Positions 1 to 8,557 of a stretch of DNA of 64,000 bases are shown piece by piece. Origin of the DNA: Bacteroidota bacterium (GTDB taxonomy: Bacteria; Bacteroidota; Ignavibacteria; Palsa-1295). Positions within the stretch are counted from its first letter, which is position 1, and each line of letters starts with the position of its first letter. The stretch covers positions 1 to 64,000 of the forward strand of contig JAJPIQ010000083.1 of the NCBI GenBank assembly GCA_021324685.1, read 5' to 3'. A program made the translations under genes and the position numbers. The notes beneath the pieces are model-generated. The model saw nothing but the letters and a program-made list of their open reading frames with translations. It was not told where the DNA came from and did not search any database.

Positions 1-378
1 AGCGAAGAAGAAGCCGATGCGATGGCAAAAAAGCTCTCCGAACGCCCGGAGGAATTTTTGGAAGTGATGGGAGCAGAGGAACTGGGACTTTCAGAAAAAT
101 CCTTTCCTAGCCCTGTTCGCTCGTTGGCGTCCGGCGGACTCTCGACGCTGGTGGGAGCGTTCATCCCGCTCATTCCTTTCTTCTTTTTGACCGGCCTTCC
201 GGCGGTCCTTACCAGTTTTGCGGTCTCGCTCGTCGCGCACTTCCTCGTCGGCGCGGCAAAGAGCATTGTCACGGTCCGCTCCTGGTGGCGGTCCGGAATG
301 GAGATGATGATCGTCGGCATTATCGTTGCGGTCGTCACGTATGGCCTGGGAGTCCTCTTTCAGGTGAACGTGGGATAA
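1..378 (+). CDS. VIT1/CCC1-family transporter, C-terminal part (5' truncated)
   Basis: The reading frame is open to the first base of the window, so the true start lies outside it; an ATG at 22 is internal. What remains is a short acidic/basic stretch ending in an amphipathic helix (around 'EELGLSE'), then three hydrophobic segments. These include a Pro-rich 'GAFIPLIPFFF' helix and a 'LGVLFQ' terminal helix. This matches the C-terminal half of VIT1/CCC1 iron/manganese transporters, which move divalent metal across membranes and are often fused to a ferritin-like domain in bacteria. Whether this copy has such a domain cannot be seen. The family call is fairly secure; the substrate is inferred. 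Confidence 0.75.
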   Translation, partial: SEEEADAMAKKLSERPEEFLEVMGAEELGLSEKSFPSPVRSLASGGLSTLVGAFIPLIPFFFLTGLPAVLTSFAVSLVAHFLVGAAKSIVTVRSWWRSGMEMMIVGIIVAVVTYGLGVLFQVNVG

Positions 379-511
379 TCGATCCCGCGAACTCGGCTGA
401 CCCCGCTCTTCTCTGCCCTATTTCTTTTTTCTCATGGTAGCCAAAGGGTGCCTATGGCATAGGCTTTGAGCCAAGGTGTTTCAATGGGCCTCCGAAGCGC
501 CCCTTTCTCCA

Positions 512-2452
512 ATGAAAAACCTTTTTCTGCAGCTTATCGGCACGCTGGTGCTGATGAGCATGGTCATCCTTTGCTCCGGCCGCGCTACGGCACAGCGGCT
601 GATCTATCGTGTCGATCTGAGTCATATCGCCGATCATTTTATCGACGTCACCGTTCAGCCCATCGAACTTCGGCCCGACACCATGATCTTTCAAATGCCG
701 GTCTGGACGCCCGGCATTTATAGCGAAGTCCATTACGGCCGTTTCGTCCAGGACCTGCAGGCCTTCGATTCCAGCGGGAATGAACTTAGGATCCTGCACA
801 CAAAACCCGATCGCTGGAAGATCATCAACCCGAATACGATCGCGAAAATAACGTATCGTGTCAAGGATTCGCATTCCGACGCGTCATCCCCGGAACTCGG
901 ACTCGCGCGGATCGACGCAAACGGCGTTTTTGCAAATGTCGAAGCGCTCTTCGGCTATTTCGACGATGACAAAAGTATCCCCGGCACGCTGGTGCTGACG
1001 AACCTTCCGAAAGATTGGATGGTCGCCACCACCCTCGATCCTGCAACCGACGGCAATACCGACGGGGACGCACAGTTCCATCAATCGGTCTTTAATATCG
1101 ACGACTATGAATCGTTCGCGGATGCGCCACTCGTGATCGCGCCCAATTTTCAGACGGCAAGTTTTTCACAGAATGGCGTACAATACGAAATTGTCGCGGC
1201 GGGGCTTTCGGAGTTCCCGATCGACTCCTTCGCGGATGCCGCCAGTCACATCGTTCGCGCGGAAACCTCCTTTTACGGGAATGTCCCGTTCGAAAAGTAT
1301 ATGTTCGTCATCTATCCGAATGAGAACCGTTCCCCATTCGGGCTGGCGCACGATGCTTCGAGCGTCTATGCGCTCGATGGAGAAGATTGGTCGGTCCGGG
1401 AATCCGCGACCCGGCAATTGATCGCGGCGACATTCTTTAAGACCTGGAACGGAAAACAATTTCACATTCCACAGTTAGGCCCGGTCGATTTCACTGCGCC
1501 GGTCTCGGCCCATTCGCTGTGGTTTAGCGAAGGCGTGTCCGAATATTATGCGGAGCTCTTGCGGGTGCGGTATGGCCTCGAAACGCCCGCCGAATTCTTC
1601 CTCGCGATCGAAAACTGGGAACGCGAGGCCGACCATACGTCGACGATATCGCTCGACGGTCTTTCCGAAAAAATGGGAAATTACGATCGCGGCCGCGTCG
1701 AAGCGCTGCGCGCGCGGGGCGCGTTGGCGGCCCTCATCATGGACATTGAAATTCGCGATAAAACGCAGGGCCGTTCGTCGCTCGATAAAGTACTGCTGCG
1801 CATGGAGCGCGAGGCGCCCTCCGGCAAAACGTACGACGACAACGAATTTATCAAAACGCTCTCCGGGTATTCAGGGATCGATCTACAGGACGTGTATGCC
1901 CACTACATTGCGAACGCCGAGCCCATCCCGGTGCAAGCGTACCTCGAAAAAATGGGGGCCGGACGTGAAGTTCCCGAAAGTATGACGGGCGGCGAAATGG
2001 GACTGAATGTGGCGCTCAATGCAGCGGGAACCGCGATCATCACGGCAACGTCCGCGGATTCCGTTACCGAGACCGCGGCGCTCACCTGTGGAGATACGGT
2101 CTGCGCGATCGACGGCGAAGCGCCGAGCGAGCGTTCGGTCGCGGAAGCCAAGTCCTCCATTGCGAGCGGCCAGCCGGTGATCTTTACACTACTACGGAAT
2201 GCACAGCCGGTGGCGGTTACGCTCCGAGCAAAAAAAGCGACTCGAAAACCGGAACATTTCACCGCGCTTCCCAATGCTTCCCGTTCCGAACTTACCATGC
2301 GCCGAGCACTCCTTGGCCGGCGCCGGTTCCGAAGCGTGAAAAGTCCGGCGCTCGCCATGCGCCAGGCCCGTTCCTCAGGTCATCACGCAAGTTCCTCAAC
2401 TCGACGCGCAAGTTCCTCAGGTCGCCAGGCCAGTTCCCGAAAGAGCCGGTAA
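512..2452 (+). CDS. M61 glycyl-aminopeptidase-like protein with lost zinc site (pseudopeptidase)
   Basis: I chose the ATG at 512 because it opens a clean signal peptide (MKNLFLQL...RATAQ); a longer frame from 476 adds no conserved sequence. The order is: an N-terminal beta domain, an M61 catalytic-like domain (about residues 240-450) and a PDZ-like region near the end. M61 enzymes carry HExxH followed by 'LWN', then 'LWFxEG'. Here 'LWFSEGVSEYY' is intact, but the HExxH position reads 'ATFFK' before 'TWN', so both zinc histidines and the catalytic Glu are missing. The protein is probably a periplasmic or surface binding protein rather than a protease. The extreme C-terminus is a basic Ser-rich tail built from 7-residue repeats. 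Confidence 0.8.
   Translation: MKNLFLQLIGTLVLMSMVILCSGRATAQRLIYRVDLSHIADHFIDVTVQPIELRPDTMIFQMPVWTPGIYSEVHYGRFVQDLQAFDSSGNELRILHTKPDRWKIINPNTIAKITYRVKDSHSDASSPELGLARIDANGVFANVEALFGYFDDDKSIPGTLVLTNLPKDWMVATTLDPATDGNTDGDAQFHQSVFNIDDYESFADAPLVIAPNFQTASFSQNGVQYEIVAAGLSEFPIDSFADAASHIVRAETSFYGNVPFEKYMFVIYPNENRSPFGLAHDASSVYALDGEDWSVRESATRQLIAATFFKTWNGKQFHIPQLGPVDFTAPVSAHSLWFSEGVSEYYAELLRVRYGLETPAEFFLAIENWEREADHTSTISLDGLSEKMGNYDRGRVEALRARGALAALIMDIEIRDKTQGRSSLDKVLLRMEREAPSGKTYDDNEFIKTLSGYSGIDLQDVYAHYIANAEPIPVQAYLEKMGAGREVPESMTGGEMGLNVALNAAGTAIITATSADSVTETAALTCGDTVCAIDGEAPSERSVAEAKSSIASGQPVIFTLLRNAQPVAVTLRAKKATRKPEHFTALPNASRSELTMRRALLGRRRFRSVKSPALAMRQARSSGHHASSSTRRASSSGRQASSRKSR
2366..2449 (+). repeat. 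21-bp tandem repeat coding for the basic tail of the M61-like protein
   Basis: About four copies of a 21-bp unit with the core 'AGTTCCTCA' lie directly before the stop codon. In frame they encode heptads of the type A-[RS]-S-S-x-x-x (ARSSGHH, ASSSTRR, ASSSGRQ, ASSRKSR). Because the unit is a multiple of three the frame is kept; copy number may vary between strains. Confidence 0.85.
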
Positions 2453-2592
2453 GATCCGCACAGGAAAAATGAAGGCGGGGAAGAAACGAGCTTTAACAAA
2501 TCGAGTAGCGTTCTCCTGGTTCGGATTCTTGATGAAAAGATTTTCGTCCCCGGAACGGCACTATGGCCGTATTAGACTGTTTGTGAAACGGT

Positions 2593-4278
2593 ATGCTGAG
2601 GCTGCGGCTCATCTTATGGTATTCGCTCCTCGTCGTCCTGACGATCGGCGCGATCGGGCTGTTTCAGTACTATAAAATTCGGCAGTCCCTTTTCGAGGCG
2701 TTGGACGCGTCGCTCATCGGAGATGCGCGAACGACGCTGACGCTGATCTCTACGCTGCCGGCCACCGCAAACCCGCGAGAGATGGTGCTGCATGGAGAAG
2801 TCCATGCCTCGAGCTCGCTCCGAGACCTGATCGACCGGGCCATCACAGAAGTTCCCGATACGCTCAAAGGTCCGGCCCTCGCCGATCGCGTAGTCAGCGA
2901 GATCATCGACCAGGTGTTCACCGAACTCTCGTTCGAGGACTCGGCCGGGAAATCCGTCGACCCCCTGGACGCGATCGTCGAGCGGACGGTTTCGAGCCGG
3001 CGTAACAACCTCGTCGAAATCTATGCGGTCACTTCGGATTCCCAGGGATATCGGCATGACGTCGGATTTTTTCGCACGCCGAATTTAGGTCCCGATACCA
3101 TGATGCGATTGGTCCGCGTCGCCCGGATGCGCATGGAAACCGATACGACCTCTTCCTATCACACGATCGACATCAGGAACGAACATGTTCGCGTGGCACG
3201 AGCGCATAACGCCCGCTTCGACGTCTATGTAGGCTATCCGGTGACGGACATCGAACAAAGCCTGCGGAGCGTTCGATCTTCGTTCTATATTGGAGTTCCC
3301 CTTGCGCTCGCGATCTCGATTTTCGGAGGCCTGTGGCTGGCCCGGAAAGCGCTCCGCCCGATCGAACAAATCGCCGATATGGCACGCGAGATCAGCGCCA
3401 AAAACCTTTCCCGCCGCATCGACCTTCCCGGCAAGACCGATCGGGAACTCGTGACCCTCACCGAAACGCTCAACTCGATGTTCGGCCGGTTGGAAAGTTC
3501 CTTCCAGCAGATCACACAGTTTACCTCGGACGCGTCGCACGAACTCAAAACACCGCTCGCCATTATGAAAGGCGAGATCGAACAGACCGAACGCCATATG
3601 GATGCGGCCCACACGCTCGCTCCCGAAGAGGCGCGGCAGGTCCTTACGAGCGTGATGGAAGAGGTCGAGCGCATGCAGCGGATCGTCGAAGGCCTCCTCA
3701 TGCTCTCGCGCGCGGACGACCGGCGGCTCCCGCTCCACCGCGAGACCATCAACCTGTATCATTATCTGGAGTCGCTCTGTGAAGACGGCGAGATATTGGC
3801 CGAAGAGCGCGGCCTGCGGCTCGAAAGCCGCCTCGATCAATCGGCCCGCGATCTGTGCGTATCGGTCGATACCACGCGGCTTTATCAGGTGGTGATGAAC
3901 CTGCTCGATAACTCGCTCAAATACACTCCGGCCGGCGGTAAAGTCTTTATCTTCCTCTATCGCTCGGACCATGAGGCGCGTTTTGGCGTTGCCGATACCG
4001 GAATAGGAATTTCGAAGGAAGACCTTCCCAAAGTCTTTCGCCGTTTTTATCGTACCGACGATGCCCGCACCGGTCCGCATGGGGACGCCGAACGCTCGCT
4101 CGGCCTCGGGCTCGCGATCGTGAAGTCCATCGTCGAAGCGCACGGCGGCACCATCGGCGTTGAAAGTGAGCTCGGCAAAGGTTCTCGATTTACGATCACC
4201 CTGCCCGAAATCGTCGTTGCAACAAACGGCCGTGGGGAACATAAAGAGCGAAAAACAAGCGATATTAATTCTGCTTAA
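2593..4278 (+). CDS. Sensor histidine kinase (two-TM, HAMP)
   Basis: This is a membrane sensor kinase. A first TM helix lies at about residues 8-28, followed by a ~200-residue periplasmic region and a second TM near 236-257. Then come a HAMP segment, a dimerisation helix with the phospho-acceptor motif 'SHELKTPL', and an ATPase domain with N box '[11 protein letters not shown]', G1 'DTGIGI' and G2 'GLGLAI'. All catalytic motifs are intact. No response regulator flanks it within the window, so it is an orphan here; its partner would normally be an OmpR-type regulator. The signal is unknown. The periplasmic region shows no domain I can name. Confidence 0.93.
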   Translation: MLRLRLILWYSLLVVLTIGAIGLFQYYKIRQSLFEALDASLIGDARTTLTLISTLPATANPREMVLHGEVHASSSLRDLIDRAITEVPDTLKGPALADRVVSEIIDQVFTELSFEDSAGKSVDPLDAIVERTVSSRRNNLVEIYAVTSDSQGYRHDVGFFRTPNLGPDTMMRLVRVARMRMETDTTSSYHTIDIRNEHVRVARAHNARFDVYVGYPVTDIEQSLRSVRSSFYIGVPLALAISIFGGLWLARKALRPIEQIADMAREISAKNLSRRIDLPGKTDRELVTLTETLNSMFGRLESSFQQITQFTSDASHELKTPLAIMKGEIEQTERHMDAAHTLAPEEARQVLTSVMEEVERMQRIVEGLLMLSRADDRRLPLHRETINLYHYLESLCEDGEILAEERGLRLESRLDQSARDLCVSVDTTRLYQVVMNLLDNSLKYTPAGGKVFIFLYRSDHEARFGVADTGIGISKEDLPKVFRRFYRTDDARTGPHGDAERSLGLGLAIVKSIVEAHGGTIGVESELGKGSRFTITLPEIVVATNGRGEHKERKTSDINSA

Positions 4279-4330
4279 GAATCCGCCGAAAACGGAATTC
4301 TTGGAACTACCGACAAGTTAGCGATACCAC

Positions 4331-4376
4331 GAATTTCAGTGCTGGTTAGAATTGAATTTCAGTGCTGGTTAGAATT
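4331..4376. repeat. Exact 23-bp tandem duplication
   Basis: Two adjacent identical copies (4331-4353 and 4354-4376) of a unit starting GAATTTCAGTGCTGG lie between the kinase and the next gene. A weaker third partial copy follows ('TTGGAATTTTACG'). The tract is AT-rich and non-coding. Confidence 0.9.
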
Positions 4377-4538
4377 TTACATTACTTGGAATTTTACGTT
4401 TCTTAGAATTCACCGCTGCTTATGTGCTACTGCTTCTTCTTCGCCGGCACGTCTCGATCGAACGGTTCTTAACTACATGACCATTTTTACGATACTTCCG
4501 TGTTACACCGGACATTCGTGGGGCCTTTGAAACCCCAT

Positions 4539-4919
4539 ATGAGATTCGAAAAACCTCATTCGCAACGAGCTTTAACCTTCACCATTCTAAGCGCCCTTTG
4601 GATTGCCTCGTACGCAGTCTCTGGCGGAACGGCTTACGCAAAGCCATCGCAGGTCCCCGCATTTCCCGGGGGACTTACACAAGTCGGCGGGCAACACCCG
4701 GCGCCGCGGGCACCGATCGTGGTCGCGCCGGTGCCCGCACCCGCACCGCTCGTATCGGCTCCGGCCGCGCCGCAGCGAATTATTCGGATCGACCCGAGCC
4801 AGCGCCAGGAGATCATCGAGCGGCAAACCGAACAGGTACGCAGCCAGCAACTCTGCCAAAAGCTCGAAGAGCGCCGCGCCCAACTTCGCCAACAGCGCCA
4901 CCGGCGGCAAAATAGATAG
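4539..4919 (+). CDS. Small secreted proline-rich protein of unknown function
   Basis: The ATG at 4539 starts a plausible signal peptide (positive N-terminus, hydrophobic core, 'GGTAYA' cleavage region). The mature part has a Pro/Ala-rich segment (about residues 35-75) and then a charged Gln/Arg-rich helix likely to form a coiled coil. There is one Cys and no recognisable domain. Other frames here are also open because the DNA is GC-rich, so the gene itself is only moderately supported; the signal peptide is the main argument. A strong hairpin terminator candidate follows at 5109-5161. Confidence 0.5.
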   Translation: MRFEKPHSQRALTFTILSALWIASYAVSGGTAYAKPSQVPAFPGGLTQVGGQHPAPRAPIVVAPVPAPAPLVSAPAAPQRIIRIDPSQRQEIIERQTEQVRSQQLCQKLEERRAQLRQQRHRRQNR

Positions 4920-5108
4920 GCCCGGTCCGCGGTACGGCACGATTTCTGACGATAAAATAATCACCGGACGGTGGAACTTGGCCCCGGGGTGCTCCGTTGT
5001 ACATATCCGCATGGATAAAACGAAAGAAACCATGCAAAATAAAGTGTGAGACTTATAGATGTAGGCGGGTTCCATTTAGGCCGTTTGTATCTAAAGTCAA
5101 GGTGAGAG

Positions 5109-5161
5109 AAAAGACACTGTTGGCCTCATTAGCGCAAGCTGGTGGGGCCGCAGTGTTTTTT
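5109..5161 (+). terminator. Extended GNRA-loop hairpin followed by a T tract
   Basis: A 12-bp uninterrupted stem (5122-5133 GGCCTCATTAGC with 5138-5149 GCTGGTGGGGCC, including three G-T pairs) is closed by a GCAA tetraloop. It sits on a second stem ACACTG (5114-5119)/CAGTGT (5151-5156) and is followed by T residues. Wobble pairs inside the long stem suggest selection at the RNA level. It could terminate transcripts from 4539-4919 or be the 3' end of an unannotated small RNA. Confidence 0.6.
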
Positions 5162-5218
5162 ATGCGGTCCCGTAACTGTAGCTCTGGACTCTGAGAGTTA
5201 AAAACCTGCAAATAATAT

Positions 5219-5248
5219 GGGGCCTGCCTTTTCAGAAAGACAAGCCCC
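5219..5248 (-). terminator. Minus-strand hairpin behind the MNT-like gene
   Basis: Read on the minus strand, GGGGCTTGTCTTT pairs with AAAGGCAGGCCCC around a CTGA loop: 13 pairs, two of them G-U. The same DNA read as plus-strand RNA would have C-A mismatches, so the structure belongs to a minus-strand transcript. It lies 56 bp past the stop of the minus-strand gene at 5305 and is followed by T-rich sequence. Confidence 0.55.
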
Positions 5249-5249
5249 A

Positions 5250-5281
5250 GGGAAAAGTCCGAATAGGGAAAAGTCCGAATA
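5250..5281. repeat. Exact 16-bp tandem duplication
   Basis: Two adjacent copies of GGGAAAAGTCCGAATA (5250-5265 and 5266-5281) lie in the non-coding DNA between the minus-strand hairpin and the end of the MNT-like gene. Confidence 0.9.
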
Positions 5282-5304
5282 AACTTTTGCCGGTCTCCCA
5301 GGCC

Positions 5305-5592
5305 TCAGCCGTTATAAACCACTTGCATTCTCGGGCACCTATGCAATGCCGGTTTCCATGAGTCGAACCGAATATCGCGTCCCGAAAGAGACCGAAATTC
5401 CCGGCGCATTTGCATTCTGTCCGAAAGGGACCACTCCGCCTCGGGCGCGAACTTCACCCGCATGTCGGCATCTTTCGCCGGAGAATGGGGACGGTCGAGC
5501 ATCAATTCTTCGATCCTCCAGCGGCGGCAGAATTCCTTTACATGGTCCATCGAAAAGTCGAGTTCGCGTTGCATAGTGAGTTCGCGTTGCAT
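5305..5592 (-). CDS. Degenerate MNT-type nucleotidyltransferase-fold protein
   Basis: The core starts at an internal Met (minus strand, 5550) with 'MDHVKEFCRRWRIEEL', typical of the short minimal nucleotidyltransferases that act as antitoxins of HEPN toxins. 'FAPEAEWSLSDRMQMRREF' also fits. The family's active site is G-S followed by D-x-D. Here the G-S loop is replaced by 'LDRPHSP' with a deletion, while 'DAD' remains, so AMP transfer is unlikely. No HEPN partner lies next to it. The first 14 residues (MQRELT-MQRELDF) come from an 18-bp DNA duplication, so the true start may be 5592, 5574 or 5550. It may be an inactive remnant. Confidence 0.6.
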   Translation of the reverse strand: MQRELTMQRELDFSMDHVKEFCRRWRIEELMLDRPHSPAKDADMRVKFAPEAEWSLSDRMQMRREFRSLSGRDIRFDSWKPALHRCPRMQVVYNG

Positions 5593-5595
5593 AGT
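5560..5595. repeat. 18-bp tandem duplication at the start of the MNT-like gene
   Basis: GAGTTCGCGTTGCATAGT occurs twice in tandem (5560-5577, 5578-5595). On the minus strand this duplicates the region holding the start codon, giving two in-frame Met-Gln-Arg-Glu-Leu stretches. Confidence 0.9.
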
Positions 5596-5715
5596 GTAAT
5601 CCTAAAATCAAGAGTTGGAAATAACAGTCATAAAATTTTGCGTTTTGGGGAAAGGAATCGAACGCCGCTCCCTCCTCCGGAAGGCGAGCGGATTATTACA
5701 ATTTCCATTCCGTTC

Positions 5716-5883
5716 TTAAAAATATTTCACGCCTCGTTTTTCAAGCGCGCGCTGTGAAGTTTTTTCTCGAACTTGTTTCGCAATGTTTTCCCAGATCGAT
5801 GTCATCCAGACAATTCCGACGAACGTCATGATAAGGAGTCCGGCAGCAAAGACGATCAGGAAGATCAGGATATTTTGTATCAT
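5716..5883 (-). CDS. 55-residue single-TM membrane protein
   Basis: This small gene has the ATG at 5883 (minus strand) directly behind a good Shine-Dalgarno sequence (GGAGGAGTAAGAAGGT). The product begins MIQNILIFLIVFAAGLLIM, one membrane helix of about 25 residues running to 'GIVWM'. An amphipathic charged tail (about residues 30-55, 'ENIAKQVREKTSQRALEKRG') follows. There is no known domain. The combination of strong ribosome site, hydrophobic helix and clean stop makes it likely real. It sits upstream of the MNT-like gene on the same strand, about 120 bp apart. Confidence 0.7.
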   Translation of the reverse strand: MIQNILIFLIVFAAGLLIMTFVGIVWMTSIWENIAKQVREKTSQRALEKRGVKYF

Positions 5884-6035
5884 ACCTTCTTACTCCTCCA
5901 AGATCGTCCCGGTCCGCCCGTTTTCAAAAGCGAGAAAGCGTTGCCTGAGTAAGAAGTAAGACTGTGATTTTTTCTTTGAATACTTGTTCCTAAGACAGAT
6001 ACTCAAAAATCCCTAAGACCGAAATACGAAGCTCC

Positions 6036-7448
6036 ATGAAGCGATTTATTTTCCTTCTGCTTTTCTGCGCAAGTCCCGTACTCGCAAAAACGTGGCTGGT
6101 CGGCCCGACCCGCTCGTACACCGCTCCGAGCAAAGTCGCAAACCTGGTCGCCGATGGGGACACGGTCCTCGTCGATTCCGGTCTGTACACGGGCGACGTG
6201 GCAACGTGGAATGCCAACGATCTCGTCCTTCGCTGCCCGAACGGCATGGCGCGGTTCAATGCCAATGGCAATATCGCCGGCCTGAAGGGGATCTGGTTGT
6301 TTTACGGCAAAAATGCCTATGTCGAAGGTTTTGAATTTTACGGCGCACAAATTTCCGCCGCCGATGGCGATAACGGGGCCGGCATTCGCGTGCAGGGAAA
6401 TAATTTCACCTGCCGCCGCTGCTATTTTCACGATAACCAGGAAGGCATCCTGACTGGGAACGATACGAACAGCAACAATATCCTGATCGAGGCCTGCGCC
6501 TTCGATCATAACGGCGTCGAGACCGGCGGCGCGGCGGGATACGAACATAATATTTATATCGGGCTCTGCAGCCGATGCACGATAACGTTCTGCTATTTTC
6601 ATGCTTCGATCGTCGGGCACGAGGTAAAATGCCGCGCCAACCGAAGTTATATCCTCTATAATTACATCGTCGATGGACCGACGGGCGATGGAAGCTATTC
6701 GGTCGATATTCCGCAGGGCGGACGGGCCTTTGTGATTGGGAACATTATCGAGAAAGGCCCGATGGCGCAAAACTCGACCGCCATTATCTATGGCGAGGAA
6801 GGGTTCAAAAACCCCGACACCGGTTTTTATTTCGTGAATAATACGCTCGTCAGCGACCGCAACCCGACGACGTTCTTCTCGATCGCCTCGGGAACGCCCG
6901 TCGCCCTCATCGCGAATAATATTATTGCCGGCAACGGCCATCCCATCGCCGGATTTACGGACACGGTCGGGAACGTTATAAATCCCGATACTTCGTTCTT
7001 CCATTTCGCCGACCCGCAACACTACGATTATCACGTCAAAAATTTTCCGGGCTTTACCAATGCCGCCACCCTTCCACCGGTGGACGGATTTTCATTGATG
7101 CCGGCAAGCGAGTATGTGGACCCTGAGGACAGTATGCCGCGAATTGCTGTCCCGCAGGTCGGAGCGTTCGACTATAGTGCTGGAAGTCAATCGGTCACCG
7201 GAATAAATGCACTTCCCACCGTTCATAATTTTCCCAATCCGTTCTCGATCCAAACGGTCTTTCCGAATAGTATGGGTTCACTGAAATTATTCAATGCGTG
7301 CGGAACGGAAATACCGGTGCGATATTCCGAAACGAAAGAAGGGATCGTGCTCGAACGCAGCGATCTCGCAGACGGTATTTATTTTTATCGCATTTCGGAC
7401 GTGGAGCATGGGACGATCGCCCAGGGTTCCGTCGTTATTACGAATTGA
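6036..7448 (+). CDS. Secreted right-handed beta-helix protein with T9SS sorting domain
   Basis: A signal peptide (MKRFIFLLLFCASPVLA) is followed by a parallel beta-helix region (about residues 25-350). It has repeated N-x-[IVL]-[IVL]-[ED]-x-C/N rungs such as 'NNILIEACAFDHNGV' and 'GNIIEKG'. Such folds bind or cleave polysaccharides, but I see no clear catalytic triad for a named lyase family. The C-terminus (about 395-470) is a type A T9SS sorting domain starting 'HNFPNPFS' and ending in short beta strands ('GIYFYRI'). The stop codon overlaps the ATG of the next gene (TGATG), implying coupled translation. Confidence 0.85.
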   Translation: MKRFIFLLLFCASPVLAKTWLVGPTRSYTAPSKVANLVADGDTVLVDSGLYTGDVATWNANDLVLRCPNGMARFNANGNIAGLKGIWLFYGKNAYVEGFEFYGAQISAADGDNGAGIRVQGNNFTCRRCYFHDNQEGILTGNDTNSNNILIEACAFDHNGVETGGAAGYEHNIYIGLCSRCTITFCYFHASIVGHEVKCRANRSYILYNYIVDGPTGDGSYSVDIPQGGRAFVIGNIIEKGPMAQNSTAIIYGEEGFKNPDTGFYFVNNTLVSDRNPTTFFSIASGTPVALIANNIIAGNGHPIAGFTDTVGNVINPDTSFFHFADPQHYDYHVKNFPGFTNAATLPPVDGFSLMPASEYVDPEDSMPRIAVPQVGAFDYSAGSQSVTGINALPTVHNFPNPFSIQTVFPNSMGSLKLFNACGTEIPVRYSETKEGIVLERSDLADGIYFYRISDVEHGTIAQGSVVITN

Positions 7449-8314
7449 TGCGTAGGTTTTTTCTCACCGCTCTCGCTATTATTCTACAGGTCTCTTCCGC
7501 GCGCGGTCAAAGCGATAAAAAAGATTCCGCAACGGTCCTTTCGGTCGCTGGAGCATCGGCGGTGCCGACGGTCGCGATCGGGGCGATCATTGTATTGAAC
7601 CAGGAAGCATTCTGGAAATATTCGCGTGAAGTTTCATTCCACGTTTCGAACGACCCGCCGTATGCGATGCACATCGACAAGTTCTCGCATTTTTACGGCT
7701 CTGCGATGGGGTCGGACCTGATCGGATATGGATATCGAGTTGCCGGCCTGCCCTCGGAAACCTCCCGCTGGCTGGGCTCCGGTCTCACGTTTGCCGCCGG
7801 GCTGGCCATCGAAATGGAAGATGCTCGGCACGGCCAGGACCCGGAATATGGCTTTTCCTTTGGCGATCTTGGCGGCGATCTCCTGGGCGCATCGCTCCCG
7901 CTTTTGCGATATTACTTCCCCGTTTTAAACCGCATTCAAACGCGGCTTAGCCTGTGGCCCTCGACCGCGTATCAAACCGGAATTTACAAGACGATTGCCG
8001 ACGACTACGAGAGCCAGTTTTATTGGCTCTCGTTCGATTTGAGTGGCGCGACACCGCTTCCCGCGTGGCTCGATCTCGCCTTCGGTTTCAGCGCCGAAAA
8101 TCTCCTGCGTCCCGCAAATGGCCTTGGCTACCAAACGTCTTCGCCGAATGGGACCCCGTACACCGACATTTTTTTCGGTCCCGATATCGATCTTAAAGGG
8201 ATCCCGATCTCTGGAAGCCTCTGGCAGACGATAACGAGCGTTCTAAGCTACGTCCGGATTCCGCTTCCCACGCTTCAAATTTATCCCAGGGCAAAATTCT
8301 GGTGGCTGCGTTGA
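7448..8314 (+). CDS. DUF2279-like outer-membrane/periplasmic protein
   Basis: The ATG overlaps the TGA of the cargo gene before it and opens a signal peptide (MRRFFLTALAIILQVSSARG). The mature protein has a 'HIDKFSHFYGSAMGSDLIGYGYRVAGL' region characteristic of DUF2279/YfiM-like proteins. A 'GFSFGDLGGDLLGASL' segment and amphipathic strands follow to the end. Function is unknown for the family; an envelope location is supported by the signal peptide and aromatic strand pattern. It is probably co-transcribed with the beta-helix protein and ends before a terminator hairpin. Confidence 0.75.
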   Translation: MRRFFLTALAIILQVSSARGQSDKKDSATVLSVAGASAVPTVAIGAIIVLNQEAFWKYSREVSFHVSNDPPYAMHIDKFSHFYGSAMGSDLIGYGYRVAGLPSETSRWLGSGLTFAAGLAIEMEDARHGQDPEYGFSFGDLGGDLLGASLPLLRYYFPVLNRIQTRLSLWPSTAYQTGIYKTIADDYESQFYWLSFDLSGATPLPAWLDLAFGFSAENLLRPANGLGYQTSSPNGTPYTDIFFGPDIDLKGIPISGSLWQTITSVLSYVRIPLPTLQIYPRAKFWWLR

Positions 8315-8341
8315 TCGGTGTCAACCACGAGGACGAATTTC

Positions 8342-8379
8342 GAGGGATAAATTAATCCTGTCTCAGATCCCTCTTTTTT
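8342..8379 (+). terminator. Rho-independent terminator candidate after the DUF2279-like gene
   Basis: A 7-bp stem GAGGGAT (8342-8348)/ATCCCTC (8367-8373) with an 18-base loop is followed at once by six T residues (8374-8379). It lies 28 bp past the stop codon of the preceding gene. Confidence 0.65.
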
Positions 8380-8557
8380 CTGTGACAGAGCGACTACTTT
8401 CGCGTTATACCTAAAAGGATGTTGCAACAGCAAATTGCTTTCTCGCCGCAACACTGTTTCTGAGGAAAGATTAATGCCCGAATTTGTAACTGGGCATGCC
8501 TTTTCCGCGTCCTTATTCATGTTGGTGACACTTATATTACAAGAAAGATCAATTTCG

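Noticed and set aside
450-464. Short hairpin GCCTAT-GGC-ATAGGC before the M61-like gene as a terminator for the VIT gene
   Set aside because: Only six pairs and three T residues; too weak to annotate.
3085-4242. 385-codon minus-strand frame opposite the histidine kinase
   Set aside because: Antisense of a gene whose kinase motifs are all intact; no family pattern in the shadow frame.
5640-5710. Possible tRNA-Arg(CCG)-like sequence on the minus strand (TTCCGGA loop and GTTCGATTCC)
   Set aside because: The T stem does not pair, the variable region is too short and no acceptor stem can be formed. At best it is a decayed fragment.
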